Assembly (NCBI GenBank): GCA_030835135.1
Contig: JAUQWO010000081.1
Location: 1-64,000, forward strand
Direction of reading: 5' to 3'
DNA: 64,000 nucleotides
Source: Bacteroidota bacterium
GTDB taxonomy: Bacteria; Bacteroidota; Ignavibacteria; UBA10030; UBA6906
Position numbers and translations under genes: made by a program. Shown here piece by piece: positions 25,671 to 35,162 of this stretch; positions within the stretch are counted from its first letter, which is position 1, and each line of letters begins with the position of its first letter. Under the pieces are notes generated by a model that was not told the DNA's origin, did not search any database, and worked only from the letters and a program-made list of their open reading frames with translations.

Positions 25671-27665
25671 ATGTCAACCCACGATCTTGTCAGTCGCGAA
25701 AGGAATGTATTGATCGGTTTGCTACGACGTTCGATCTATGTCTTTCTTCTCTTCGCCCTCACTCTGCCGTCGGCCGCACAGCAGCAGTATCGCATCGATA
25801 CGCTTGCCCGCGCACCCGAGGCCCAATATCCGTCGGGGATCGCAGTGGACCCGCATGGGGGTGCCCGGTTCTTCTTCACTGAGAAGAACAGCGGACGGGT
25901 ACGCCTGTTCGACGGGAAGTTGCGCCGTGAACCCTTCCTCACCGTCCCTGTCGAAAGTGATGGCGAGGAAGGATTGCTCGGCATCGCGCTCCATCCCGCC
26001 TATCCCGACACCCCGTACGTTTTCATCTATTATGTCCGCGCGATGGACCGTCTGGGTATCGTGGAACGGTATACCGATTCCTCCGGCTACGGCATCCACC
26101 CTACCCTGATCATGGTGATCCCTCGCATGAACGATGCCACGGAACACAATGGCGGCGTTCTCGCATGCGGGCCGGATGGCAAATTGTACATCGGCGTCGG
26201 CGATCATCGCACCCAGCGTGCATGGACACAGGACACCACGAACCGCTCGGCGGTGTGGGGGAAGATCCTGCGCATCGGATCGGATGGCAGCATGCCATCG
26301 GACAATCCCGACCCGCGCCGGCCATTCTGGGCATGGGGGCTGCGCAACCCGCAAGGACTGACATTCGACCCCGCAACAGGCGACCTGTACTGCACGGACG
26401 GCGGGACGGACGGGATCAATGCCGTGTTCCGGGTGCGCAAGGGAGACAACCTCGGATGGCCGGCATCCGACCGTTCCCACTCGCCCGTCACGACATATGC
26501 GCTGTATCAATTCCCTGAAGGCAAGCAACCTGCCCTGACGGGCATCGCCGTGTACACCAGGGACGCATTCCCCAACCTCACGGGTCACATCCTCTTCTGC
26601 TCGAACGCACAACCCGCGGTCTGGGAAGGCGTGCTGTCCGAACGCGGCGACTCCCTGCTCGCGCAACAGCTTCTCACCTATCCGTCCGGCTTCGCCGATA
26701 TGCAGATCGGCGGCGATGGCTGCATTTACCTGACGAACGGTCCCTATATCTCAAGCAAGATCCTCCGGATCGCGCCGGTCGCGCCGGTCTTCACGTCACG
26801 CCCGCCGGACTCTGCAACGCAGGGCAGCCCCTGGTCCTACACACCCGTGACCACCGGCACTCCGCCGGTGGTCCGGCTGCTCTCTGGCCCCGACGGGATG
26901 ACCTGCGATGGTCAGACAGGGACACTCCACTGGATCCCGACGAACGAGCAAGCGATGGAAGGCACGGCGACGGTGGTCCTCGAAGCACGGAATGGTGGCG
27001 GGACCGCCGAACAGCGCGCCCGGATCAGGATCTTCAATACGAACGATCCGCCCGGCCCGTTCTCTCCCCTGCCTCCCGCCGACCGCGAGGTCCTGAGTTT
27101 CTCCGGGAGCGATCCCGAGATCACGCTGCACTGGGAGCGTTCCATCGATCCCGACAACGATTCACTGCAGTACATCGTGGAAGTCGACACGGTGCCGGGA
27201 TTTCAGACGCGCGCGTATCTGTTCCTCGCCGAGGGCGCCGATTCGATCCACATCCGGCTGCCGCGTCCGGCATCCGTCTATTACTGGCGCGTCATCGCCA
27301 GCGACGGGAGCCTCTCCACCACCGCGGTGCCATCGTCAGGACGCATCTCGGTCTCATATATCACACCACCGCAGGAACGGCCCCAGCGAACGGTCGTGGT
27401 CGAACCGGCGGCAGTGGAGCAACGCGACCCGAATCCGTTCCCACCTTCCGCGGGGATCACCTATACCGTGCGCCACGCGGGACATGTACGGCTGGCCGTG
27501 TTCAATCTGCTGGGGCAGGAGATCACCAGGGTGGTCGAGGGGAATCAACAGGAAGGTGTGTATGAAGTGCCGTTCACGCGGCTCAACCTCCCGAGCGGCG
27601 TGTATTTCTACCGCCTCCAGGGGCCGGGAGTGTTCGAGACCAAGAAGATCGTCATCGCGCGATGA
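25671..27665 (+). CDS. PQQ-type glucose/sorbosone dehydrogenase-like protein with T9SS-type C-terminus
   Basis: ATG 25671 gives 664 residues; an in-frame TTG at 25710 with a better ribosome site (AAGGA) is a plausible alternative and keeps the signal peptide. Residues ~45-370 form a six-bladed propeller of the GSDH family, seen in SDGEEGLLGIALHPAY, NDATEHNGGVLACGPDGKLYIGVGD and WAWGLRNPQGLTFDP. A cadherin/Ig-like segment (~375-465) and an FnIII-like domain (~470-565) follow. The last ~85 residues are a sorting domain with DPNPFPPS in place of the usual NYPNPFNP and a clear LPSGVYFYRL. The enzyme probably oxidises sugars outside the cell; the natural substrate and electron acceptor are unknown. 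Confidence 0.85.
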   Translation: MSTHDLVSRERNVLIGLLRRSIYVFLLFALTLPSAAQQQYRIDTLARAPEAQYPSGIAVDPHGGARFFFTEKNSGRVRLFDGKLRREPFLTVPVESDGEEGLLGIALHPAYPDTPYVFIYYVRAMDRLGIVERYTDSSGYGIHPTLIMVIPRMNDATEHNGGVLACGPDGKLYIGVGDHRTQRAWTQDTTNRSAVWGKILRIGSDGSMPSDNPDPRRPFWAWGLRNPQGLTFDPATGDLYCTDGGTDGINAVFRVRKGDNLGWPASDRSHSPVTTYALYQFPEGKQPALTGIAVYTRDAFPNLTGHILFCSNAQPAVWEGVLSERGDSLLAQQLLTYPSGFADMQIGGDGCIYLTNGPYISSKILRIAPVAPVFTSRPPDSATQGSPWSYTPVTTGTPPVVRLLSGPDGMTCDGQTGTLHWIPTNEQAMEGTATVVLEARNGGGTAEQRARIRIFNTNDPPGPFSPLPPADREVLSFSGSDPEITLHWERSIDPDNDSLQYIVEVDTVPGFQTRAYLFLAEGADSIHIRLPRPASVYYWRVIASDGSLSTTAVPSSGRISVSYITPPQERPQRTVVVEPAAVEQRDPNPFPPSAGITYTVRHAGHVRLAVFNLLGQEITRVVEGNQQEGVYEVPFTRLNLPSGVYFYRLQGPGVFETKKIVIAR

Positions 27666-27674
27666 CGGCGGACC

Positions 27675-28907
27675 TCATCGCGAACGCTTGATCACGACAA
27701 TGGTCTTGTCGTCGGAGTAGTCCGTCATCCGGCTGAAGACCTGGACCTCCTCGAGCAGGAGTGCGCAGATCTCCTTCGCTGTCCGCTTCCGGTGCTGCCG
27801 CAATGCATGCGTCAACCGCCCCTCGCCGTACATCTCACCCCGCTCGTTCGACGCTTCTACCATGCCATCCGTATAGAGCAGCATGATGTCGCCCCGGTTC
27901 AGGATCGTGAAGTCCGAGTGATACACCTCCCGCGGGAACGGTCCGATGATCTGGCCGGTGGCCGGCAACTTCTCCATATCGTTTGAATTCGCACGCAGGA
28001 CCACCGGGTTGGAATGCCCGGCGTTCACATAGATGACCAGTCCGCGGTCGGAGGAGTTCAGCTCCGCATACACCATCGAGATGAAGCGTTCCGCGCTGAA
28101 CGCCTTATTGACGAGGCTGTTCAGCCGCGTGACAAGAGACCCGATCTTCGTCTGATACTCCACAGCCATGCGCAACGCGCCGGACACATACAATGCTTGT
28201 GAGGCAGCCGACAGCCCCTTGCTCGCGGCATCCCCGATCACCACGCCGAGGCGCTCCTTGTCACCGGCCGCCTGCAGGTAATCGAAGAAATCTCCCCCCA
28301 CCACCCGGTCGGGCATGGAGATGCCGTACAGGTCATAGTTGTGGAATTTCAGCTCGTGCGCGGGCAGGATGCTCTTCTGGATGTCCCGCGCCTTGTCCAG
28401 ATCGGCCTCCAGCAGATGCGCCTTCTTTTCCGCCTTCCGGTTCTTCAGCACGGAGGTCAGGGCCGTACTGATGATGTTGAGCGCGAAGGTCATCTCCTGC
28501 TTCACATACGCCGCGGTGATCCCGATGACGTACTGGTACAGCGTGAAGGTCTTCCAGGTCAGCTTCTCGCCCACACCGGTGGCCGAGAAGACCTTGATCC
28601 CCTTCTTGAGCAGATACGGATTCGTTTCGCGCCCGATCACCGTCGCCTTCTTGGGCAACTGCTGGAAGAGCGGATACTCCTGGACGCGGATGCGGAAGTT
28701 CTTGTCGATCGCTTCCATCTCGCCGCTCTGGTGGATCAACCGGTACGTGCCGGTGCTGACCTCCAGTTTCCAGATCCGCCCGCCGCGGATGGGGATGTGC
28801 TCGCTCTGAATGATGCTCTCGAGAACGTGACTGAGCAGCTGTTCCTCGGTACGGAACTCCGCTTCGGCCAGGGTCTGAATGGTGCGATAAAGTTTGTGCT
28901 GGTCCAT
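27675..28907 (-). CDS. SpoIIE/PP2C-type serine phosphatase (RsbU-like)
   Basis: The 410-residue protein has an N-terminal ~165-residue sensor-like region with no clear family, a coiled-coil-like linker (LEADLDKARDIQKSILP) and a C-terminal SpoIIE phosphatase. Metal-binding aspartates are visible in VVGGDFFDYL, IGDAASKG, LYTDGMVEA and the final DDKTIVV. Such enzymes dephosphorylate anti-anti-sigma proteins, but no STAS or RsbW-type gene is in this window. It is last in a tightly packed operon (1-nt gap to the DUF1684 gene). Confidence 0.9.
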   Translation of the reverse strand: MDQHKLYRTIQTLAEAEFRTEEQLLSHVLESIIQSEHIPIRGGRIWKLEVSTGTYRLIHQSGEMEAIDKNFRIRVQEYPLFQQLPKKATVIGRETNPYLLKKGIKVFSATGVGEKLTWKTFTLYQYVIGITAAYVKQEMTFALNIISTALTSVLKNRKAEKKAHLLEADLDKARDIQKSILPAHELKFHNYDLYGISMPDRVVGGDFFDYLQAAGDKERLGVVIGDAASKGLSAASQALYVSGALRMAVEYQTKIGSLVTRLNSLVNKAFSAERFISMVYAELNSSDRGLVIYVNAGHSNPVVLRANSNDMEKLPATGQIIGPFPREVYHSDFTILNRGDIMLLYTDGMVEASNERGEMYGEGRLTHALRQHRKRTAKEICALLLEEVQVFSRMTDYSDDKTIVVIKRSR

Positions 28908-28908
28908 A

Positions 28909-29586
28909 TCACTCGTGGTACTTCATTTCCCCGACGCGGAGCGCGATGGGCACGCGGTCCTCGTCCGTGGGGATGGCACATGAGTACAGCGCACTGTAGG
29001 CGCAGTACGGATTGAATGCTGTGTTCAGATCGACGACGTACTCCGCATCGGGATCCTTCTGTTCCTCGCCCAGCTCGATGTACCGCCCGACATGATACGT
29101 TTCCTTGCCGGTGGTCAGGTCCGTGAACCACATGCTCAGATGATCGCGGTACCGCGCGTAGCGCAGGGAATCAGAGGGTGTGAACTTGTACACATTGAGC
29201 CGCACCCGCACGGGTGCGCCGGCGCTGTCGGGCAGGATCAGATCGAAATACCCGTATCGCAACTGCTCGCGGGGTTCACCCTTCGTTCCCATCACGCGCA
29301 CGATCTCGGGATCGGGATACCGGTGCAGGCGGACCGAGGCACGGAATCGCACGTCCACCGGAAACCAGTGCAGTCCGGTAAAGCTGACCGAGGTGTCGCG
29401 CCGGAAAGGGGAGCCAGGATCTTGCCGGAGTTCCTCATCGACCCTGGCCCGGTGCGCCAGATTCTCCTGCACACAGGCGATGCTGTCCGCCGCGGAGACC
29501 ACCGGCAGCCGGAGCGGACCGTGGTTCTGACCGCAGCCTCCAACGACGCCGAGCGTGACAAGCACGATCATGCCGGAACGCATCAT
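28909..29586 (-). CDS. DUF1684 lipoprotein
   Basis: The 225-residue protein has a lipoprotein signal (lipobox VGG-C18). The C-terminal part matches the DUF1684 signature: TGKETYHVGRYIEL, then DLNTAFNPYCAYS and CAIPTDEDRVPIALRVGEM. Function of the family is unknown. It overlaps the aminotransferase stop by 4 nt and is probably in the envelope. Confidence 0.85.
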   Translation of the reverse strand: MMRSGMIVLVTLGVVGGCGQNHGPLRLPVVSAADSIACVQENLAHRARVDEELRQDPGSPFRRDTSVSFTGLHWFPVDVRFRASVRLHRYPDPEIVRVMGTKGEPREQLRYGYFDLILPDSAGAPVRVRLNVYKFTPSDSLRYARYRDHLSMWFTDLTTGKETYHVGRYIELGEEQKDPDAEYVVDLNTAFNPYCAYSALYSCAIPTDEDRVPIALRVGEMKYHE

Positions 29587-30713
29587 GGAAAGAACTCCTT
29601 CATCGCGCCGATCACCCGCTCCTGCTCCGCTTCCGTGAGAGACGGATAGATCGGCAGACGCAGCAGACGCCCACTGGCCGATTCCGTGACCGGGAAGTCG
29701 CCCTCCGCATGACCCAACGCCCGGCCCATGGGCGAGAGATGCAAGGGAAGATAATGGAACGTTGTGCCGATCTCCCTCTCCCGGAAGAAGGCCAGAGCCC
29801 GGTTCCTGGTGGGCTCGTCCTGCATCAGGACGTGATAGATATGGTGGTTCGAGGCGGCATACGGTGGGATCACCGGCAACGCAAGGCGGCCATCCCGGGC
29901 GAGGGGCGCGAATGCGTCCGAGTACCGCTCGAAGATCGCCTGTCGGCGTGCCTGGATCCGTTCCCGCTTCGCCATCTGGCTCTCCAAAAGTGCCGCCATC
30001 GAATCGGGCGGGAGAAAACTGCTGCCCACATCCACCCAGGTGTATTTATCGACGAGGCCGAGCATGAATTGCTTCCGGTTCGTGCCCTTCTCCCGCATGA
30101 TCTCCGCGCGCTGGATGAAGGCATCATCATTCGTCACAAATGCCCCGCCTTCGCCCGTGGAAAAGTTCTTGGTCTCATGAAAACTGAAACATCCCATATG
30201 ACCGGTGGTTCCCGCCGGCCGGCCACGGTACCGGGCGGCGATACCCTGTGCCGCATCCTCGATGACCACGATGGAGCGCGACGCGGCCAGTGCCCTGATG
30301 GGATCGATGTCAGGCGAGACCCCGGCGTACACCACCGGCATGATCGCCCTCGTCCGCGGGGTGATGCGTGCGCGGACCTCATCCGCCGTCAGCGTCAATG
30401 TCGCGGGATCGACATCAGCGAAGACCACGCGTGCCCCGCGGCGGAGGATGGCGTTGGTGCTCGAGACGAACGTGAAGCTCGGCACGATCACGTCATCACC
30501 GGGCTCCAGGTCCAGTGTCATCATCGCGAGTTCGAGCGCATGCGTACATGACGGTGTCAGCAGGGCATGCCGTACGCCGAGATCGCGCGCCAGCGCGGCC
30601 GTGACGCGCCTTGTCGCCGGGCCATCCCCGACCAGGCTGCCGGAGGCGATGCTCTGCGCAAGGGCTGCGGCATCGGTGTCATCATAAACCGGTACGTGAA
30701 ATGGGATCTTCAT
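29583..30713 (-). CDS. wecE: dTDP-4-amino-4,6-dideoxygalactose transaminase (DegT/DnrJ/EryC1 family)
   Basis: The start at 30713 gives MKIPFHVPVYDD, the usual N-terminus; the upstream open frame to 30893 is inside the glycosyltransferase gene. The 376-residue protein closely follows enterobacterial RffA/WecE. It shows LLTPSCTHALELA, VPSFTFVSSTNAILRRGA, IEDAAQGIAARYRGRPAGT and the PLP lysine K182 in FSFHETKNFS. It should aminate a dTDP-4-keto-6-deoxyhexose for a surface glycan. The other nucleotide-sugar genes are absent here; the adjacent glycosyltransferase is the only partner. Confidence 0.9.
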   Translation of the reverse strand: MKIPFHVPVYDDTDAAALAQSIASGSLVGDGPATRRVTAALARDLGVRHALLTPSCTHALELAMMTLDLEPGDDVIVPSFTFVSSTNAILRRGARVVFADVDPATLTLTADEVRARITPRTRAIMPVVYAGVSPDIDPIRALAASRSIVVIEDAAQGIAARYRGRPAGTTGHMGCFSFHETKNFSTGEGGAFVTNDDAFIQRAEIMREKGTNRKQFMLGLVDKYTWVDVGSSFLPPDSMAALLESQMAKRERIQARRQAIFERYSDAFAPLARDGRLALPVIPPYAASNHHIYHVLMQDEPTRNRALAFFREREIGTTFHYLPLHLSPMGRALGHAEGDFPVTESASGRLLRLPIYPSLTEAEQERVIGAMKEFFP

Positions 30714-30714
30714 C

Positions 30715-31824
30715 TCATCTGTCCTGCAACGCGCGGAGATACACCTGCTCGACCTTCGCAGCCATCGCCGCGGCATGGAACTTGTCCTTGAATCGTATCC
30801 CGGCGGCCACGCCCATGGTGTGCCGCAGTGCGGGATCGCGCACGACACGGCCCAGGGCCGCGGCAAGCGCCGGGGGATCATCGGGCGCGACAAGGTGCCC
30901 GGTCACCCCTTCTTCGAGCATGAGTGCGATGCCACCAACACGCGTGCACACCACCGGCAACGCGGCCGCAAGCGCCCGCAGGATGGCGATCGGGAACATC
31001 TCGGCGGCCATCTCCAGTGAGGAATGCGTGTAGATGTCGAAGGCCGGATACCACTCTTCGAGATGGTCCTGGAACCCGAGGAACCGGACCTGTGCCTCGA
31101 TGCCCAGTGTCCGCGCCTGAGCACGCAGCTCGTCCTGCAACTCACCGTCGCCAATGATGGGAAACAACACGCGCGGATGCTCACGCGCCACGATGGCGAT
31201 GGCATCCAGCAGGACACGGTGACCCTTGAACGGCACAAGGCGTGCGACATTCCCGATGACGACGACGTCGTCGGCCACGCCGAGGTGCTGACGGGTCTTC
31301 GCGCGCATCGCCGCCCTGACCTCCGGCGGATCTTCTTCGATGCCGATCGGCACCGTGGTGATGCGTGAGGCCGGGATACGGTCCTCGGTGATCAGGACCT
31401 CGCGACCGGCGTCAGCATCGGTGATGAATTGCGCGGTACCGTACCTGTTCCGCAGCAGGTGTGTGATGTTGTGCTGGATCGAATGGGTGCTGTGGATGCC
31501 TGCCACATGCCGCGCCGGGGTCCAGGCGGCAGCGATCGCCGCACAGGTCCGGTCATAGTTCGCATTGCTGTGCACGATGTCGATCCCGAGGGAACGGACG
31601 GGCCCGCGCAGCATACGGGAGACCTGGAAGACCTTGTGCATATCACCGTAGGGGATCGGCACCACGGGGATGCCGGCGTCCGTGGCTTTGTTCAGAAGAA
31701 GGTGCCCGGGGATCGCGGAGATGTGCACGCCGTGTCCGCGCGCGCGCAGGTATTTCGCCAGGATGAGGACGTAATCCTCTCCCCCGGCAAAGATCGTGGT
31801 GCTATTGGTCAGGAGGATGCGCAT
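30715..31824 (-). CDS. Glycosyltransferase family 4 (GT-B fold)
   Basis: The 369-residue protein starts MRILLTNSTTIFAGGEDYVL, a GT-B N-terminal nucleotide fold. It has the C-terminal donor-site pattern EMFPIAILRALAAALPVVCTRVGGIALMLEEG, where the E-x7-E of GT4 enzymes is visible. It transfers a sugar from a nucleotide donor. It sits 1 nt upstream of wecE, so a shared role in a polysaccharide or glycolipid is likely. Confidence 0.9.
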   Translation of the reverse strand: MRILLTNSTTIFAGGEDYVLILAKYLRARGHGVHISAIPGHLLLNKATDAGIPVVPIPYGDMHKVFQVSRMLRGPVRSLGIDIVHSNANYDRTCAAIAAAWTPARHVAGIHSTHSIQHNITHLLRNRYGTAQFITDADAGREVLITEDRIPASRITTVPIGIEEDPPEVRAAMRAKTRQHLGVADDVVVIGNVARLVPFKGHRVLLDAIAIVAREHPRVLFPIIGDGELQDELRAQARTLGIEAQVRFLGFQDHLEEWYPAFDIYTHSSLEMAAEMFPIAILRALAAALPVVCTRVGGIALMLEEGVTGHLVAPDDPPALAAALGRVVRDPALRHTMGVAAGIRFKDKFHAAAMAAKVEQVYLRALQDR

Positions 31825-31903
31825 GATCGGATACCCGGCCCCGGGTGTTCTGCCCGCATGCCGAATGTCTCAAGGTACGGATTGCGGGAGGGAAATCCAA
31901 AGG

Positions 31904-32458
31904 TCAGCGGAGGGTGAGCGGCACGGGGGCTTCCCCTGCTTCCCGGAACGCCATGACGCCCCACACCAGGAATGCGACCACGGCACCGGTACAGAGGAGG
32001 AATCCCGTCCCATACACGGCCCAGGACAGCGGTTCGGCGATGCCGGCATCCCCGTCCAGCAGCCACCACCAATCGTGGATCAACCCCGATGCGATGAGCT
32101 TGAGCTTACGGTACGGCGCATCGGCGATATACACGCTCACGTTGATCATGCTCTCGCCGACCCAGAACGCCACCGGCGGGATCTGACGGACATCCTTCCG
32201 CCAGGTCACAATGAGGAGTGCCAGCGGGAGAAGGACCTGAACGAGAGAACCACCGAGAACACAGATGAAGCGCCCGAACGGGCGCGTGAAGAGATGCCCC
32301 GCTTCATGGATGAAGAGATTGATCGTGTCCATGACAAAGAGGAGGAACGGCGGGTCATAGGGACGATCACCCGGAGCATACCGCATCGCGAGGACATACA
32401 GCACATGGATGAAATATGCCGCGACCACACACCGGACCGTGAGGGTGAGAGTGCGCAT
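31904..32458 (-). CDS. Integral membrane protein with HEAGH metalloprotease-like motif
   Basis: The 184-residue protein has about four membrane segments. The second, residues ~45-75, contains FIHEAGHLFTRPFG followed by LGGSLVQVLLPL. An HExxH motif at a membrane edge resembles M50-type intramembrane proteases. However, the protein is short and I cannot point to the usual third metal ligand (an LDG or NxxPxxxLDG motif). It follows mutS by 8 nt. Function is unassigned. Confidence 0.6.
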   Translation of the reverse strand: MRTLTLTVRCVVAAYFIHVLYVLAMRYAPGDRPYDPPFLLFVMDTINLFIHEAGHLFTRPFGRFICVLGGSLVQVLLPLALLIVTWRKDVRQIPPVAFWVGESMINVSVYIADAPYRKLKLIASGLIHDWWWLLDGDAGIAEPLSWAVYGTGFLLCTGAVVAFLVWGVMAFREAGEAPVPLTLR

Positions 32459-32466
32459 GGGAGGGA

Positions 32467-35082
32467 TCAGGACACCTGGTCCTTCAATGCGGCGAGGACC
32501 TTCAGGGCCTCGATCGGAGTCATGGAGTTCACATCCAGTTTCCGGATCCTGTCACGGAGTTCCTCATCCTTGACCTCGAACAGCGTGAGCTGGAGATCGG
32601 TCGATATGCCGCGCGGGTTCGCAGCGCGCACGCTCTCGCGGACCTGATCGTTGATCGTCAGTCCCGTACCCTCGAGATTCTTCAGGAGCACCTTGGCCCG
32701 GTCCGTCAGCTCTTCCGGGAGTCCGGCCATCTGCGCCACCTGAATGCCATACGAATGGTCCGCGAACCCTTCCGTGACCTTGTGCAGGAAGACGATCTTG
32801 TCGCCATATTCCCGGACATCCACCTTGTAATTGCGGATGCGGGGGAAGAGATCGGCCAGCTCGTTCAGCTCATGGTAATGCGTGGCAAAGAGCGTGCGCG
32901 CGCCCACCCGCTCGTGCAGGTATTCGGTGAGTGCCCAGGCAATGCTGATGCCATCGAACGTGCTCGTTCCCCGCCCCACCTCATCCAGCAGGATGAGACT
33001 GCGGTCGGTGGCCGTGTTCACGATGTGCGCGGCTTCGTGCATCTCCACGAGGAACGTGCTCTCGCCCGAAGAGATATTGTCGCTGGCACCGACCCGCGTG
33101 AAGATCTTATCGACGATACCGATCACCGCCGTGCGGGCCGGGACATGGCATCCGATCTGCGCAAGCAGGACGATCAGGCCGGTCTGACGCAGAAAACTCG
33201 ACTTGCCACTCATGTTCGGACCGGTGATGATCAGGATCTGCTCGGCGGCGGTATCGAGTCGGACCGAGTTCGGCTCGAAGTGCTCGCCGGCCGGGAGCAA
33301 CCGTTCGATCACCGGATGGCGGCCATCGATGATCTCCAGCAACGTACCGTTGTTCACCTCCGGACACACGTAGCCGCATTCCTCGGCCACATCGGCGAGC
33401 GACGTATAGCAGTCGAGGTGCGCCACCGCCGTGGCATTCGCCTGGATCGCGTCGGCTTCGGCCGACACCTTCAGGCGGATCTCCGTGAACAACTCCGTTT
33501 CCAGCGCAAGGATGCGCTCTTCCGCATGCAGGATCTTTTCTTCATACTCCTTCAATGCGGGGGTGATATACCGTTCCGCGTTCGTCAGGGTCTGTTTGCG
33601 GATGTACTCCTGGGGGACGCGATCCTTGTGGGTATTGGTGATCTCGATGTAATACCCGAAGACATTGTTGAACCCGACCTTCAGCGAGGAGATCCCGGTC
33701 CGCTCACGCTCCTTCGCCTGGAGTTCCGCGATCCACTGCTTGCCGTTCGTGGTCAATGCGCGCAACTCGTCGAGCGGTGGACTGAATCCCCTGCGGATGA
33801 CCCCCCCTTCGGCCAGCGTGGCCGGCGGATCGTGTTCGATCGACGCCGCGATCAGGGTCACGACATCCGGGAGCGGCTGAAGCCCACCATGCAACGCCGC
33901 GAGCGCCGGGGTCTTCATATGCGCGGTGGTCGCCCGCATGCGTTCAATTTCTGACAGGATGCGCATGAGCGCGTTCAGATCGCGGGGGCCGGAACGTCCC
34001 GTGCAGATGCGTCCGGACAAACGCTCGAGGTCCCCGATCTTCCCGAGGTGATCGGCAATGTCCTTGCGCATCTCGCCGCCGGCCCGCAGCTCCGTAACGG
34101 CATTCAGGCGGGCCTGGATCGCCTCCAACCGGTTGAGGGGCTGGTGGATCCACCGCTGCAGCAGCCGGCCACCCATCGCCGTGCGGGCCCTGTCCAGCAC
34201 CGCAAAGAGGGTCACGGAATGGTCCCCGGCGATCGCAGAGGTGATCTCCAGGTTCCGCTTCGTTGCCGGGTCGAGCACGATGTGATCGCCGATATCGAAC
34301 GGGGCGATCTTTCGGATGTGCAGGAGGTTGGCCTTCTGGGTCTCCTGCAGATAGTGCAGGATCACCCCGGCGGCATTCACCCCGATGGTGTAGTCCTGCA
34401 GGCCGAAACCCTTCAGGGACTGGGTGTGGAAATGGCCGGTGAGCAGATCGCGTGCATAGTCATCGTTGAAGATCCAGTCATCGATCTTCGTAGAGAGACC
34501 GCGGAAGGTGCCGCGGAGCAGATGCTCCACGGTCTGTGCATCCCGCCGCTGAACGAGGATCTCCGCGGGTTCCAGCGCTCCGATATGTTCGGCGAGCTGG
34601 CGGAACGGCAATTCCGCGACACGGAATTCGGCCGTCGACACGTCCACGAACGCCAGTCCGCAGGTATCCATGCCCGTGGCGAGAGGCCCGGGGAGCGCAA
34701 TGGCAGTAAGGAAGTTGTTCCGCTTCTGATCGAGGACCTTGTCGGAGAAGGCAACGCCGGGTGTGACCACTTCGATCACATCCCGTTTGACGATCCCCTT
34801 CGCCTGCTTCGGATCTTCGAGCTGTTCGCAGATCGCAACGCGGTGCCCAGCCTTGAGGAGCTTCGGAAGATAGGCGTCGAGCGCGTGATGGGGAAAACCC
34901 GCAAGGGGGGTCTCACCCGCGGTCCCGTTCCCCCGGCGGGTCAGGGTGATGCCGAGAACCCGCGCGGTGACCTTCGCGTCCTCATCAAAGGTCTCGAAAA
35001 AGTCGCCCATGCGGAACAACAGGATCGTGTCCGGATAGCGGGACTTGACCTGGGCGTACTGTTGCATCAAGGGAGTGGACAT
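32467..35082 (-). CDS. mutS: DNA mismatch repair protein MutS
   Basis: The 871-residue protein has the mismatch-recognition N-terminus (TPLMQQYAQVKSRYPDTILL, then RMGDFFETF with the Phe-x-Glu wedge). Core and lever domains follow, then the ATPase with Walker A GPNMSGKSS near residue 621 and the DEVGRGTSTFDG motif. Length and order are canonical. No mutL is present nearby. A 17-bp inverted repeat lies directly before the ATG and no Shine-Dalgarno is visible. Confidence 0.97.
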   Translation of the reverse strand: MSTPLMQQYAQVKSRYPDTILLFRMGDFFETFDEDAKVTARVLGITLTRRGNGTAGETPLAGFPHHALDAYLPKLLKAGHRVAICEQLEDPKQAKGIVKRDVIEVVTPGVAFSDKVLDQKRNNFLTAIALPGPLATGMDTCGLAFVDVSTAEFRVAELPFRQLAEHIGALEPAEILVQRRDAQTVEHLLRGTFRGLSTKIDDWIFNDDYARDLLTGHFHTQSLKGFGLQDYTIGVNAAGVILHYLQETQKANLLHIRKIAPFDIGDHIVLDPATKRNLEITSAIAGDHSVTLFAVLDRARTAMGGRLLQRWIHQPLNRLEAIQARLNAVTELRAGGEMRKDIADHLGKIGDLERLSGRICTGRSGPRDLNALMRILSEIERMRATTAHMKTPALAALHGGLQPLPDVVTLIAASIEHDPPATLAEGGVIRRGFSPPLDELRALTTNGKQWIAELQAKERERTGISSLKVGFNNVFGYYIEITNTHKDRVPQEYIRKQTLTNAERYITPALKEYEEKILHAEERILALETELFTEIRLKVSAEADAIQANATAVAHLDCYTSLADVAEECGYVCPEVNNGTLLEIIDGRHPVIERLLPAGEHFEPNSVRLDTAAEQILIITGPNMSGKSSFLRQTGLIVLLAQIGCHVPARTAVIGIVDKIFTRVGASDNISSGESTFLVEMHEAAHIVNTATDRSLILLDEVGRGTSTFDGISIAWALTEYLHERVGARTLFATHYHELNELADLFPRIRNYKVDVREYGDKIVFLHKVTEGFADHSYGIQVAQMAGLPEELTDRAKVLLKNLEGTGLTINDQVRESVRAANPRGISTDLQLTLFEVKDEELRDRIRKLDVNSMTPIEALKVLAALKDQVS

Positions 35083-35087
35083 GAGAA

Positions 35088-35147
35088 CGCGCGTTGGTTT
35101 TCGGTTGCCTTAAAGAACGCTAAAACAGGGCCGAAAAGCAACGCGCG
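35088..35147 (-). repeat. 17-bp inverted repeat in front of mutS
   Basis: Arms CGCGCGTTGGTTTTCGG (35088-35104) and its near-complement (35131-35147) pair with one mismatch around a 26-nt loop. The arm nearest mutS ends 5 nt from the start codon. It may end the upstream pilin-like operon, or act as an operator or translational switch for mutS. Confidence 0.65.
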
Positions 35148-35162
35148 CCGCGCGGATGTGGA

